DNA of 64,000 nt from Butyricimonas faecihominis (GCF_033096445.1 NZ_AP028155.1:4407880-4471879), one strand, 5' to 3'. Positions 25,107-33,600 are shown, numbered from the stretch's first letter. The notes: a model not told the origin generated them from the letters alone. Numbers and translations: made by a program.

Positions 25107-25211
25107 ATGAAGACAACATTTATTTCTAATCGTCAATTTCAAGTGAGGGGAACGAACTTTGAATCTTTCAAAGGAATGGGCCGTGCTTGTTGTTGCTGTT
25201 GTTGTCTTTAA
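25107..25211 (+). CDS. Cysteine-rich leader peptide (six consecutive Cys codons) upstream of cysK
   Basis: A 34-codon open frame starting at ATG 25107 and ending at TAA 25209-25211. The peptide begins MKTTFISNRQFQVRG and ends GMGRA, then six Cys and Leu. The six Cys codons (25188-25205) are TGT TGT TGC TGT TGT TGT, placed right before the stop. A run of codons for the amino acid made by the downstream enzyme is the hallmark of a ribosome-mediated attenuation leader: low Cys-tRNA would stall ribosomes on the run. It follows a good -7 box, has no other visible function, and lies 128 bp before cysK. Known precedents are polycysteine leaders of mycobacteria. Translation and regulation are inferred. 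Confidence 0.75.
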   Translation: MKTTFISNRQFQVRGTNFESFKGMGRACCCCCCL

Positions 25212-25212
25212 T

Positions 25213-25301
25213 CCTGCCATTTATATTTCTATAAACGTTTTTCGATAGGCAGTGATTGTCTCTCCGGTAGGTTTGGTGTATTCAAACTGGCGGGTGGAGA
25301 G
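25213..25301 (+). promoter_or_regulatory. Structured leader RNA between the Cys-run and cysK
   Basis: Two hairpins can form after the leader stop codon. In the first, CTGCC (25214-25218) pairs with GGCAG (25248-25252), enclosing a smaller TTTATA/TATAAA stem. In the second, CTCTCC (25260-25265) pairs with GGAGAG (25296-25301), with an inner GTTTG/CAAAC stem. The first starts 2 nt after the stop codon, so a ribosome stalled on the Cys codons would overlap it. No T run follows either hairpin, so a classic intrinsic terminator is not evident. Control could act on translation or through Rho. Confidence 0.5.
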
Positions 25302-25339
25302 TGTAATTTAAAATCGTGAATCATAAATCAAAAATAATC

Positions 25340-26251
25340 ATGTTGGTAAAGAAGAACATTCTTGAAACCATAGGGCATACACCTATGGTACGTATTAATC
25401 GTTTGGGCCAGAATCCGAACGTGAATATTTACGCCAAGTTGGAGGGATTTAATCCCACGGGTAGTATTAAAGATCGTATCGCCTTGCAGATGATCGAACA
25501 GGCAGAACGGGAGGGGCGTTTGATGCCCGGTAAAACCATTATCGAACCGACTTCCGGGAACACGGGGATTGGTTTGGCTATTATCGGTATCGTGAAAGGT
25601 TATCCCGTGGAGATCGTGATGAGTGAGGCGGTGTCCGTGGAGCGGAGAAAGATTATCCGTTCGTACGGGGGCAAGGTCATTCTGACTCCAGCGGCGGAGG
25701 GGACGGATGGGGCTATCCGGAAGGCGCATCAACTTGTGGAAGAAAACCCCGGAAAATATTTTATGCCCGACCAGTTCAGTAATGCCGGGAATTATCAGGC
25801 ACATTACGAGAACACGGCCATCGAGATCTGGCAACAGATGGAGGGGGAGGTTGATTACTTGGTGAGTGCCTTGGGAACGTCGGGGACAATCATGGGAATA
25901 TCCCGTTTCTTGAAAAGATGTAAGCCGGATATAAAAGTCGTGTCCGCGCATCCCGTGAAAGGGCATTACATTCAAGGTCTAAAGAATATGGAAGAGGCGA
26001 TTGTTCCGGCTATTTACGATCCCTCCCGGATAGATATACAGGTAATGGTGGAGAGCGAGGAGGCTATTGCCATGGCTCGTGAGATTATTGTCCGGGAAGG
26101 TATTTTTGCCGGGATGAGTAGCGGGGCTGCCATGGTGGCTGCGCTGAAAACTGCGGAACAGATAGATACGGGTAACATTGTGGTTATTTTCCCCGATAGG
26201 GCAGAAAAGTATCTGAGTACCTCGATGTTCGGGAATTTGGTAGATTATTAA
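25340..26251 (+). CDS. cysK: Cysteine synthase (O-acetylserine sulfhydrylase)
   Basis: A 303-residue PLP-dependent enzyme making cysteine from O-acetylserine and sulfide. The PLP lysine lies in NPTGSIKDRIA (Lys about residue 43), the phosphate loop is TSGNTGIGLA, and the substrate loop includes SALGTSGTIMG. The C-terminus ends LSTSMFGNLVDY, typical of CysK. The frame opens earlier at 25316, but the ATG at 25340 (MLVKKNILE) begins the usual CysK N-terminus. It is monocistronic apart from the cysteine-rich leader peptide at 25107-25211, which suggests feedback by cysteine supply. A CysM-like specificity cannot be excluded. Confidence 0.96.
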   Translation: MLVKKNILETIGHTPMVRINRLGQNPNVNIYAKLEGFNPTGSIKDRIALQMIEQAEREGRLMPGKTIIEPTSGNTGIGLAIIGIVKGYPVEIVMSEAVSVERRKIIRSYGGKVILTPAAEGTDGAIRKAHQLVEENPGKYFMPDQFSNAGNYQAHYENTAIEIWQQMEGEVDYLVSALGTSGTIMGISRFLKRCKPDIKVVSAHPVKGHYIQGLKNMEEAIVPAIYDPSRIDIQVMVESEEAIAMAREIIVREGIFAGMSSGAAMVAALKTAEQIDTGNIVVIFPDRAEKYLSTSMFGNLVDY

Positions 26252-26389
26252 GCGTCAGGGATTTTCTGTTTACCGATCAATTTTGGCTCTCTTTTTGTAG
26301 GATGTTCTGCGAGTGTAAATTTTGTTATAATATTTAAGAACAAATTAAAAGGAATAGTCGTACAATAGAGTTACGAATAAATTATTGTT

Positions 26390-27868
26390 ATGATGGAAAT
26401 ATCAGATATAGGATTGATCGGATTGGCGGTAATGGGTGAGAATTTGGCTCTGAACTTGGAAAGTAAAGGGTACACGGTTTCTGTTTACAACCGGGTTCAC
26501 CCGGATCGGGAGAGCGTGGTAACCCGTTTCGTGGAAGGGCGAGGAAAGGGAAAGCGTTTCCACGGGACCTACACGATTGAAGAGTTCGTGGAGTCCATAC
26601 GCCTGCCGCGGAAGATCATGTTAATGGTGAAGGCCGGGGACCCGGTTGACGAGTTGATCGGGCAATTACTCCCGTGGCTTTCTCCCGGGGACGTTATTAT
26701 TGACGGGGGAAATTCGGATTACCATGATACGGAACGTCGGGTGAAAATGCTGGAAGAGAAAGGCCTCTATTTTATTGGAGCCGGAATTTCCGGAGGAGAG
26801 GAGGGTGCGTTGAACGGGCCTTCTATCATGCCGGGTGGTTCCGTGACGGCTTGGCCACTGGTGAAAGATATATTACAGTCGATTGCGGCAAAACTGGAAG
26901 ACGGTTCTCCTTGTTGCGAATGGATCGGTCCCGGCGGGGCAGGGCATTACGTGAAGATGGTACATAACGGGATCGAGTATGGGGATATGGAACTGATCGC
27001 GGAGGCGTATTCCATGTTGAAGAAAAGAACCGGGTTGGATAACGACGGGTTGGGAGATATTTTTGAGTTGTGGAACCGGGGAGAACTGAATAGCTTTTTG
27101 ATCGAGATTACTTCACATATTCTGCATTACAAGGAAGAGAACGGTGACTATTTGCTGGATCACATACTGGATGTGGCCGGGCAGAAGGGAACGGGAAAAT
27201 GGAGTGTGATGGCGGCCTTGGATGAGGGGGACCCGTTGACGCTGGTGTCGGAGGCAGTGTTTGCCCGTTTCATGTCGTCTTTGGTGAACGAAAGAGAGAG
27301 AGCGTCCGTGCAGTACCCCTCGGGTAAAGTGGGGGATATGGAGGCTTGCATTACCTTGAACACTTCCGGAATCGAGGCGGTGAGGGATGCCTTGTACGCG
27401 GCGAAACTGATCTCTTACGCGCAGGGATTTTCCTTGATGCGCAGGGCCTCCGAGCGAAATGGTTGGAATCTGGATTACGGGACTATCGCTAAAATATGGA
27501 GAAAGGGATGTATCATTCGCTCTGTATTCTTGGAGAGGATTACTCAAGCATTCACGAAGAGCCCGGGATTGCAGAATCTGTTATTCGATGCTTTTTTCCA
27601 CGAGAGAATGGAAAATGCCTTGCCGGCTTTACGGGGGATGGTCGTGGACTGCGTGTTTAATGGTATCGCGGCACCTTGTTTCTTCTCGGCATTGAGTTAT
27701 TTTGACGGGTTACGTAATTTTACTTCCGCGGCGAATCTGATACAGGCGCAACGGGATTATTTCGGGGCGCATACTTACGAACGTACGGATGCCGAGAGGG
27801 GTAAGTTTTTCCATACCGACTGGACGGGAAAAGGTGGAAAGACGGTTTCAGGAACTTATAATGTGTAA
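26390..27868 (+). CDS. gnd: 6-phosphogluconate dehydrogenase (decarboxylating)
   Basis: A 492-residue oxidative pentose phosphate enzyme converting 6-phosphogluconate to ribulose-5-phosphate and CO2 with NADP+. The Rossmann motif GLAVMGENLALN lies at residues about 11-22. Visible further motifs include the NADP-binding segment IDGGNSDYHDTERR, GISGGEEGALNGPSIMPGG and the active-site KMVHNGIEYGDM. Length fits the long-chain Gnd class. Two ATG codons in tandem start the frame. Nothing clearly regulatory was seen in the 138 bp upstream. zwf follows 2 bp after its stop, so gnd-zwf-patatin form one operon. Confidence 0.97.
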   Translation: MMEISDIGLIGLAVMGENLALNLESKGYTVSVYNRVHPDRESVVTRFVEGRGKGKRFHGTYTIEEFVESIRLPRKIMLMVKAGDPVDELIGQLLPWLSPGDVIIDGGNSDYHDTERRVKMLEEKGLYFIGAGISGGEEGALNGPSIMPGGSVTAWPLVKDILQSIAAKLEDGSPCCEWIGPGGAGHYVKMVHNGIEYGDMELIAEAYSMLKKRTGLDNDGLGDIFELWNRGELNSFLIEITSHILHYKEENGDYLLDHILDVAGQKGTGKWSVMAALDEGDPLTLVSEAVFARFMSSLVNERERASVQYPSGKVGDMEACITLNTSGIEAVRDALYAAKLISYAQGFSLMRRASERNGWNLDYGTIAKIWRKGCIIRSVFLERITQAFTKSPGLQNLLFDAFFHERMENALPALRGMVVDCVFNGIAAPCFFSALSYFDGLRNFTSAANLIQAQRDYFGAHTYERTDAERGKFFHTDWTGKGGKTVSGTYNV

Positions 27869-27870
27869 TT

Positions 27871-29373
27871 ATGAATAGACCGGAGGATCAGGTATTAGTC
27901 ATATTCGGGGCATCGGGTGATTTAACCAAACGAATGTTGATGCCTTCTTTATACGAGTTACACGTGCGGCAGATGTTGCCGGAACGTTTTGTTATTTTGG
28001 GAACTTCGAGGAAATCCATGAGCGATGACGAGTTCCGTTTGTCTATCCGTTTGATGTTGCAGGAGTTGAAAGGGGAGAAGGGATTGAACGGGGAAGAGGT
28101 GGATCGTTTCTTGCAGAAAGTGTACTACCAACCTTTTGATCCCGTGGAAGGTGCTGACGAGTTGGGAGAGCGGGTGATGTTTTTGATGGAGGAAAATGCC
28201 ATCCCGATGCGGGTGGTATATTATCTGGCAACCCCTCCGAATTCCCAACAGGCAATCACGAAATATATCGGGAGAAGTTGCTTGTTTGGTGTTAAGGAAC
28301 GGGGCGGGTGGCACAGGATTGTGGTGGAGAAACCTTTTGGGACGAGTTTAGAGACTGCGAAAGAATTGGATCAATCCTTGTTGCAGGTATTCTGTGAACA
28401 GGAGATTTATCGAATAGACCACTTTTTGGGGAAGGAGACGGTACAGAATATATTGGTTTTGCGTTTTGCGAACGAGATATTCGAGTCCTTGTGGAACCGG
28501 AACTACGTGGATTACGTGGAGATATACGCTTTGGAATCGCTCGGAATCGAGAACCGGGGGAAATATTACGAGACAACGGGAGCTTTGCGGGATATGGTGC
28601 AGAACCATCTGATGCAGTTGTTGGCTTTCGTGGCTATGGAATCCCCGGCGACGATGGAACCGGAGGTGATTCGGGACGAGACAGTAAAGGTGTTACGTTC
28701 ACTTCGCCAATGGAAAGGGGAGGATATTCCCCGCAATGTTGTCCGGGCGCAATACGTGGCCGGAGAATCGAAAGGGCAGCCTGTGGTTGGATATTTGCAG
28801 GAAAAAGATGTTGCCCCGAATTCCGATATGGAGACTTACGTGGCGTTGAAAGTTTTTATTGACAACTGGCGGTGGAGTCATGTGCCGTTTTATATATATA
28901 CGGGTAAACGTTTGAAAGACAAGCGTTCCGGGGTGGTGATTCATTTCAAGTCCACGCCGCACAAGTTATTTCAGGGACAATGCGAGGGTTCGTCTTGTAA
29001 CCAGTTGATTATTCGTATGACACCAGATGAAGGGGTGATGTTGAAGTTTGGGTTGAAAATGCCGGGGGGCGGCTTTACGGTGAAACAGGTGGGGATGGAT
29101 TTCCTGTATGCCTCGCTTTGTAACAATTATCTGCCGGGAGCCTACGAGCGTTTGTTGCTGGATGCCATGCAGGGAGATTCGATGCTTTACACGCGGGATG
29201 ATGCCTTGGAAGCTAGTTGGAAGTTTATCGATCCGATCGTGAACTATTGGCGGGAACATCCGGGAGAGCATTTGCGAACGTATACCGCCGGAAGTGAGGG
29301 GCCGGATTTGAGTGATGTGTGGGACGTGGCTCCACCTGTTTCGAAAGAAGATAAAAATGTTTGTTGGTTATGA
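27871..29373 (+). CDS. zwf: Glucose-6-phosphate 1-dehydrogenase
   Basis: A 500-residue NADP+-linked enzyme oxidising glucose-6-phosphate to 6-phosphoglucono-lactone, the first step of the oxidative pentose phosphate pathway. The dinucleotide fold is GASGDLTKRMLMPSLYEL (residues about 13-30). The substrate-site signature RIDHFLGKETVQNIL is intact (about residues 173-187), as is the VEKPFG segment. It starts 2 bp after gnd and its stop overlaps the next start (ATGA). The usual partner pgl is not next to it. Confidence 0.97.
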   Translation: MNRPEDQVLVIFGASGDLTKRMLMPSLYELHVRQMLPERFVILGTSRKSMSDDEFRLSIRLMLQELKGEKGLNGEEVDRFLQKVYYQPFDPVEGADELGERVMFLMEENAIPMRVVYYLATPPNSQQAITKYIGRSCLFGVKERGGWHRIVVEKPFGTSLETAKELDQSLLQVFCEQEIYRIDHFLGKETVQNILVLRFANEIFESLWNRNYVDYVEIYALESLGIENRGKYYETTGALRDMVQNHLMQLLAFVAMESPATMEPEVIRDETVKVLRSLRQWKGEDIPRNVVRAQYVAGESKGQPVVGYLQEKDVAPNSDMETYVALKVFIDNWRWSHVPFYIYTGKRLKDKRSGVVIHFKSTPHKLFQGQCEGSSCNQLIIRMTPDEGVMLKFGLKMPGGGFTVKQVGMDFLYASLCNNYLPGAYERLLLDAMQGDSMLYTRDDALEASWKFIDPIVNYWREHPGEHLRTYTAGSEGPDLSDVWDVAPPVSKEDKNVCWL

Positions 29374-30206
29374 TATTAGATGCACATGCGGGATTAGTAC
29401 TTGAAGGTGGTGGAATGAGAGGCGTATTTACTGCCGGGGCGTTAGATTTCTTGATGGATAAAAAGGTTTATTTCCCTTACACGATCGGAGTTTCTGCCGG
29501 GGCGTGTAACGGGCTTTCCTATGCCTCCCGTCAGCGGGGACGGGCAAAGACGTGTAATATTGATTTGTTGGATAAGTACCATTATATCGGTTTCCGTTAT
29601 TTTTTCACGAAACGGAGTATCATGGATTTTGACCTTATTTTTGATGAATTCCCGACCCGGATTATCCCGTACGATTATGATACTTACTTTGCCTCCCCAG
29701 AGCGTTTCGTGATGGTGACGAGTAATTGCAGGACGGGAGAGGCGAATTATTTCGAGGAAAAGCATGATCCGGTACGTTTGCTGAATATTTGTCGGGCCTC
29801 TTGCAGTCTGCCTTTTGTTTGTCCGGTCTCTTACGTGGACGGGGAACCCATGCTGGACGGGGGAATCTGTGATGCCATTCCGATCCGGAAAGCAATAGCC
29901 GACGGGTTCGATCGTAACGTGGTGATCCTAACTCGTAATAAAGGTTACCGGAAAGATGAAAAAGAGAAATCATTGCCTTGGTTCATGTATCGTAAATATC
30001 CGGCATTACGGGAGAGCTTGAGGATAAAGAATAAACGTTATAACGAGACTCTTGATTTTTTGGAACAGTTGGAACGGGAGAAAAAAGTAATTTTGATTCG
30101 TCCGGAGAAACCGTTGGAGGTGGATCGGATCGAACAAGACGTGACGAAATTAACGGACTTGTATAATCAAGGGTACGAATGTGCCCGTAAAGTATTTAGT
30201 ATTTAA
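29370..30206 (+). CDS. Patatin-like phospholipase
   Basis: A 278-residue patatin-family hydrolase. The oxyanion motif EGGGMRG (about residues 13-19), the nucleophile elbow GVSAG (about residues 41-45, Ser as nucleophile) and the DGG catalytic Asp motif (LDGGICDAIP, about residues 165-174) are all present, so it should be an active lipase/esterase. Cellular location is probably cytoplasmic, as no signal peptide is visible. ATG at 29370 overlaps the zwf stop in the ATGA form and is preferred to the TTG at 29361. It occupies the position where pgl follows zwf in Bacteroides. Its substrate is unknown. Confidence 0.9.
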   Translation: MILDAHAGLVLEGGGMRGVFTAGALDFLMDKKVYFPYTIGVSAGACNGLSYASRQRGRAKTCNIDLLDKYHYIGFRYFFTKRSIMDFDLIFDEFPTRIIPYDYDTYFASPERFVMVTSNCRTGEANYFEEKHDPVRLLNICRASCSLPFVCPVSYVDGEPMLDGGICDAIPIRKAIADGFDRNVVILTRNKGYRKDEKEKSLPWFMYRKYPALRESLRIKNKRYNETLDFLEQLEREKKVILIRPEKPLEVDRIEQDVTKLTDLYNQGYECARKVFSI

Positions 30207-30216
30207 TATTGCGGTT

Positions 30217-30633
30217 ATGGAAGAGCTTACATTGACAACACCTTCTATTTTATTCTCGGCGATATCGTTGATCATGCTGGCTTATACGAATCGTTTTTTG
30301 GCGTATGCCCAAGTGATCCGGAATTTGAAGGGTGAACATGAGAATCGGCCGAGTGCGATGACCAAATTGCAACTGGATAATTTACGAAAGCGGCTTTATA
30401 TGGCTCGGTCGATGCAAATTTACGGGGTGATCAGTTTGTTGCTTTGCGTGGTTTGTACTTTCTTTATTTATATTGGGTTACAAACTTTGGCGATTTACAC
30501 GTTCGGAGTAGCTTTGTTGCTGTTAGTGATTTCATTGGGAATTTCCGTGAAAGAGATATTGATCTCGGTGAAGGCGTTGGAATTTAGGCTGGATAACGTG
30601 GAGGCGGAAAAGGAGAGCGAGAAACAAAAGTAG
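30217..30633 (+). CDS. DUF2721 family membrane protein
   Basis: A 138-residue integral membrane protein of the DUF2721 family, with hydrophobic segments at about residues 8-28 (PSILFSAISLIMLAYT), 63-85 (QIYGVISLLLCVVCTFFIYI) and 88-108. It has a charged C-terminal tail. The family motif MLAYTNRFLAYAQVIR is present. The frame is open to 30181, but ATG at 30217 gives the family N-terminus. It lies 10 bp after the patatin gene and is probably in the same operon. Function is unknown for the family. Confidence 0.8.
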   Translation: MEELTLTTPSILFSAISLIMLAYTNRFLAYAQVIRNLKGEHENRPSAMTKLQLDNLRKRLYMARSMQIYGVISLLLCVVCTFFIYIGLQTLAIYTFGVALLLLVISLGISVKEILISVKALEFRLDNVEAEKESEKQK

Positions 30634-30739
30634 TTTGCGGGGATGGAGGAATAGATAACAGATGTAGGATCGATAAGAGATGTTGTAGTATTTGACTTGT
30701 AATTTTGGATTAAAATAATGCAATATTGTAAATTATTTG

Positions 30740-30747
30740 TATATTTG
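30740..30747 (+). promoter_or_regulatory. -7 promoter box for a candidate small RNA
   Basis: TATATTTG, an exact TAnnTTTG match, lies in the 300-bp gap after the DUF2721 gene. A transcript starting near 30754 would contain the hairpin RNA described next. Confidence 0.5.
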
Positions 30748-30753
30748 CATTCT

Positions 30754-30866
30754 GAAAGAACTTGAATTCTACATACAGAAAACAGTCGGTCCGGCAGATC
30801 ATCACACCAAAATAGAAACACTGCCTTCTCTAATACCATATCATTCCCGACTGTTTTCTTCTTTCT
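30754..30866 (+). ncRNA. Candidate structured small RNA (about 110 nt)
   Basis: A 12-bp outer stem, GAAAACAGTCGG (30778-30789) with its exact complement (30847-30858), encloses a 57-nt region that has its own GGCAG/CTGCC stem (30793-30797 and 30821-30825) and a large internal bubble. A T-rich tail (TTCTTTCT) follows, and a strong -7 box lies just upstream. No reading frame is evident. The closed rod with a central bubble recalls 6S-type RNAs, and the size agrees with the 6S-Flavo class of Bacteroidetes. I could not verify homology. It could also be a long terminator. Confidence 0.5.
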
Positions 30867-30908
30867 ATAAATTTTGATTTAGGTCAATGGGGTTGTTGTG
30901 TAAATCTG

Positions 30909-30916
30909 TATTTTTG
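30909..30916 (+). promoter_or_regulatory. -7 promoter box for the HAD hydrolase gene
   Basis: TATTTTTG matches TAnnTTTG, 18 bp upstream of the start codon, giving a short leader. Confidence 0.5.
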
Positions 30917-30934
30917 AATCGAAATTAGGATGAT

Positions 30935-31708
30935 ATGATAAAAGCTGTATTTTTTGATATTGACGGGACGTTGGTTAGCTTTAAGACCCATCGGGTTCCG
31001 GATTCTACGAAGAGAGCGATTGCTATTTTACGTGCCAAAGGTATTCGGGTATTAATCGCGAGTGGGAGGCAATTGTTGGCTATTAATAATTTAGAAGACC
31101 TGCAATTTGACGGTTATGTTACTTTAAACGGAGGGTATTGTATTGTGGGGGAGCAAGTGATTTATAAACATAGTATGCCATCGGAAGATATGGTTTCTTT
31201 GGTGCGATATATGGAAGAGCAAGAGAGTTTTCCCTGTATCTTTGTTCATGAAAATGCATTTTATATCAATTACACGAACGAACGGACGAACGAGATTTTT
31301 CGTTTACTGAACTTCCCGCAACCGCCTGTCCTGCCCTTACGAGAGGCTGCCGAAGGAGAGGTTTTCCAGTTGGTGGCATTTTTCACGAAAGAACAGGAGA
31401 AAGCGATTATGGCTGCCATGCCTCATTGTGAGGCAACCCGGTGGAATCCATTGTTTTCGGATGTTATTCCGAAAGGAAGTAGTAAGCAAGTGGGGGTAGA
31501 TAAAATGTTGGATTATTTTGGAATATCGTTGGAGGAATCAATGGCTTTCGGAGATGGAGGGAATGATGTTCTCATGTTGAAACATGTCGGGATCGGGGTG
31601 GCTATGGGAAATGCGGAAGATGAAGTAAAGCTGGCAGCGGATTATGTTACCGATTCCGTGGATGAGGGTGGAATTGAAAAGGCTTTACGGCATTTTGGGG
31701 TGATTTAG
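30935..31708 (+). CDS. Cof-type HAD family hydrolase
   Basis: A 257-residue HAD-superfamily phosphatase of the Cof/YidA subfamily, acting on sugar phosphates or cofactor phosphates. The nucleophile motif FFDIDGTLVSF is at residues about 6-16, the second motif Ser in LIASGRQ follows, and the C-terminal metal motif FGDGGNDVLML is near residue 207. The cap domain (residues about 85-185) is of the C2 type. It is a single-gene unit with its own promoter, convergent with dxs, separated by a long inverted repeat. Substrate not inferable. Confidence 0.92.
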   Translation: MIKAVFFDIDGTLVSFKTHRVPDSTKRAIAILRAKGIRVLIASGRQLLAINNLEDLQFDGYVTLNGGYCIVGEQVIYKHSMPSEDMVSLVRYMEEQESFPCIFVHENAFYINYTNERTNEIFRLLNFPQPPVLPLREAAEGEVFQLVAFFTKEQEKAIMAAMPHCEATRWNPLFSDVIPKGSSKQVGVDKMLDYFGISLEESMAFGDGGNDVLMLKHVGIGVAMGNAEDEVKLAADYVTDSVDEGGIEKALRHFGVI

Positions 31709-31719
31709 TTGTTTAAATA

Positions 31720-31809
31720 ACTACCCCCACTAACTCCCCCTTGCACAGGGGGAGAAATCGCTTGGTAATCGGCTCTTCCCCTGTGCAAGGGGGAGTTGGA
31801 GGGGGTAGT
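31720..31809. terminator. Long GC-rich inverted repeat between HAD gene and dxs
   Basis: Arms of about 35 bp, starting ACTACCCCC and including CTCCCCCTTGCACAGGGG, pair with the complementary arm ending GGGGGTAGT, around a loop of about 20 nt. It lies between two convergent genes and could stop transcription from both sides. The arms also look like a dispersed palindromic repeat element. Only one copy is present in the window. Confidence 0.75.
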
Positions 31810-31815
31810 ATAGAT

Positions 31816-33588
31816 TTAGTCTTGTTTTTTATCTATGATTTCCCGAATTTCATTCGTGATCTGCGTGTCTGTCAAATGATTTTCTTTTAACAGTTCTTCC
31901 AGAACAAAGCGATCGGCAAATTCTTTCTTCAGACCGTAGTTCTTGACCTTCATCTCGGAATCCCCGTAATAGCGGGCAATCTTTTCCCCGAAACCGCCAT
32001 CCAGCACACCGTCTTCCAGCGTGATCACCAGCTGGTGATTAGCCTTTAAATCTTCCAGCATCTGTTTGTCAAGTCCCGTGATATAACGAGGATTGATCAG
32101 TGTGGCTTGGACTCCGGTTGCCTCTTGTAACTTTCGACACACGGACTCTCCCAGCGGGTAGAAATTTCCAAGTGCGATGATGGCCACCCGTTCTCCTTGA
32201 CAGGTAATTTTATAACGGTTTAGTTCGCTGTAATCCGTGTCAAAGGTCTCACCTCTTTCGATGACAACCGGCCCCGGAACACGAACGGCAACAGGGTGCG
32301 TTGTTTGTTTGATGCCCCATTCCAGCATGGCGAAATATTCCTCTTTGCAAGTCGGGGCCAAGTACACGATATTCGGTATATTGCTGATAAGTGGAATATC
32401 AAAGAATCCGAGATGAGTTTCATCATTCATTCCGGCAGAACCTCCAAGAAATACCGAAATGACTGCCGAGTTCCGGTTGATACACAGATCTTGTGACAAT
32501 TGGTCATAGCACCGCTGGATAAACGTGCTGTAAACACCGTACACGGGTCTCCCGCCATTAGCTGCGATTCCGGATGCAAGAGCCATGGCATGTTCCTCGG
32601 CGATCCCCACATCTACAAATTGTTTTCCGGCTTGTTGTCTGCGTTCGGGATTAAAACCGATTACCGCGGGTGTTCCCGAGGAAATAGCCACCACGGTAGG
32701 GTCTTTTTGCATTTGTTCCAGCAGGAATTTTCCTGTCAGATTGCAATAATCTTCCGTGTTTCCCCCGTCAGATAACGGTTGTCCGGTCTCTAGGTTGAAC
32801 GGCATACCCCAGTGGTATCTTTCTTTGTAGGTTTCCGCAGGAGTGTATCCCTTCCCTTTTAGCGTGTGGATATGCACGACCACGGGATGAGAAACGTCTT
32901 TTACCCGTGTGAAGGCGTGTATCAAAGCGGTAATGTCGTTACCGTCTTTCACGTAGATGTAATCAAGCCCGAGAGACTTGAAAAAATTGCAAGGCGCTTG
33001 CCCGTCAGAGTCTCTCAAGGCTTTCAAGTTTTGGTACAAACCACCATGATTTTCGGCAATAGACATTTCATTGTCGTTGACTACCACGATCAAATTGGTA
33101 CCTGTTTCTCCCGCATTACTTAATCCTTCATAGGCCTCTCCACCACTTAGAGAACCGTCACCGATCACGGCGATAATATTTTCACGATCTCCCTTCAGGT
33201 CTCTGGCTTTGGCTAACCCGCAGGCAAGGCTCACGGAAGTTGACGTGTGACCGATCGTGAAGAAATCGTGCTTGCTTTCCCGTGGGTTGGTATAACCGGT
33301 TACCTCGTCGTACTCTTCTGCGTGAAGAAAGGCATCCTTACGTCCGGTTAACATCTTGTGAGCGTAACTTTGGTGCGACACGTCATACACGATTTTGTCC
33401 ACTGGCGAGTTGAACACGTAGTGTAGGGCTATCGTGGCCTCCACCATTCCTAGGTTAGGACTGATATGTCCGCCATGAGCGCTTAGTTTGGTTAGTAAAG
33501 CGTGGCGAATTTCATTCGCCAGTATATTTAAATTTTCGATGGAAAGACGTTTCACGTCTTCCGGGGAGTTAATGTTTTCTAGATACAT
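31816..33588 (-). CDS. dxs: 1-deoxy-D-xylulose-5-phosphate synthase
   Basis: A 590-residue thiamine-diphosphate enzyme joining pyruvate and glyceraldehyde-3-phosphate in the first step of the MEP isoprenoid pathway. Visible motifs: SPNLGMVEATIALHYVF near the N-terminus, the ThDP motif GDGSLSGGEAYEGLSNAG (about residues 140-157), VDVGIAEEHAMALASGIA with the catalytic Glu, and the pyrimidine-domain EDGVLDGGFGEK. The protein is shorter than typical Dxs (about 620-640) and resembles the short form found in Bacteroidetes. It lies 12 bp downstream of the flavodoxin-like reductase gene, so the two are cotranscribed. Confidence 0.93.
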   Translation of the reverse strand: MYLENINSPEDVKRLSIENLNILANEIRHALLTKLSAHGGHISPNLGMVEATIALHYVFNSPVDKIVYDVSHQSYAHKMLTGRKDAFLHAEEYDEVTGYTNPRESKHDFFTIGHTSTSVSLACGLAKARDLKGDRENIIAVIGDGSLSGGEAYEGLSNAGETGTNLIVVVNDNEMSIAENHGGLYQNLKALRDSDGQAPCNFFKSLGLDYIYVKDGNDITALIHAFTRVKDVSHPVVVHIHTLKGKGYTPAETYKERYHWGMPFNLETGQPLSDGGNTEDYCNLTGKFLLEQMQKDPTVVAISSGTPAVIGFNPERRQQAGKQFVDVGIAEEHAMALASGIAANGGRPVYGVYSTFIQRCYDQLSQDLCINRNSAVISVFLGGSAGMNDETHLGFFDIPLISNIPNIVYLAPTCKEEYFAMLEWGIKQTTHPVAVRVPGPVVIERGETFDTDYSELNRYKITCQGERVAIIALGNFYPLGESVCRKLQEATGVQATLINPRYITGLDKQMLEDLKANHQLVITLEDGVLDGGFGEKIARYYGDSEMKVKNYGLKKEFADRFVLEELLKENHLTDTQITNEIREIIDKKQD

Positions 33589-33600
33589 AGTTTTATAAAT

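Noticed and set aside
25107-25211. Hexa-Cys peptide considered as a metallothionein or a redox peptide
   Set aside because: The Cys residues are all consecutive and at the very end, which suits codon counting by the ribosome more than metal binding, and its position before cysK fits a leader.
26366-26375. TTACGAAT upstream of gnd considered as a fourth ArsR-type site
   Set aside because: The partner half-site is at the wrong spacing and imperfect, and the genes are unrelated.
31720-31809. Long inverted repeat considered as an insertion-sequence end or MITE
   Set aside because: It lies between convergent genes with no flanking target duplication and no second copy in the window; a terminator is the simpler explanation.
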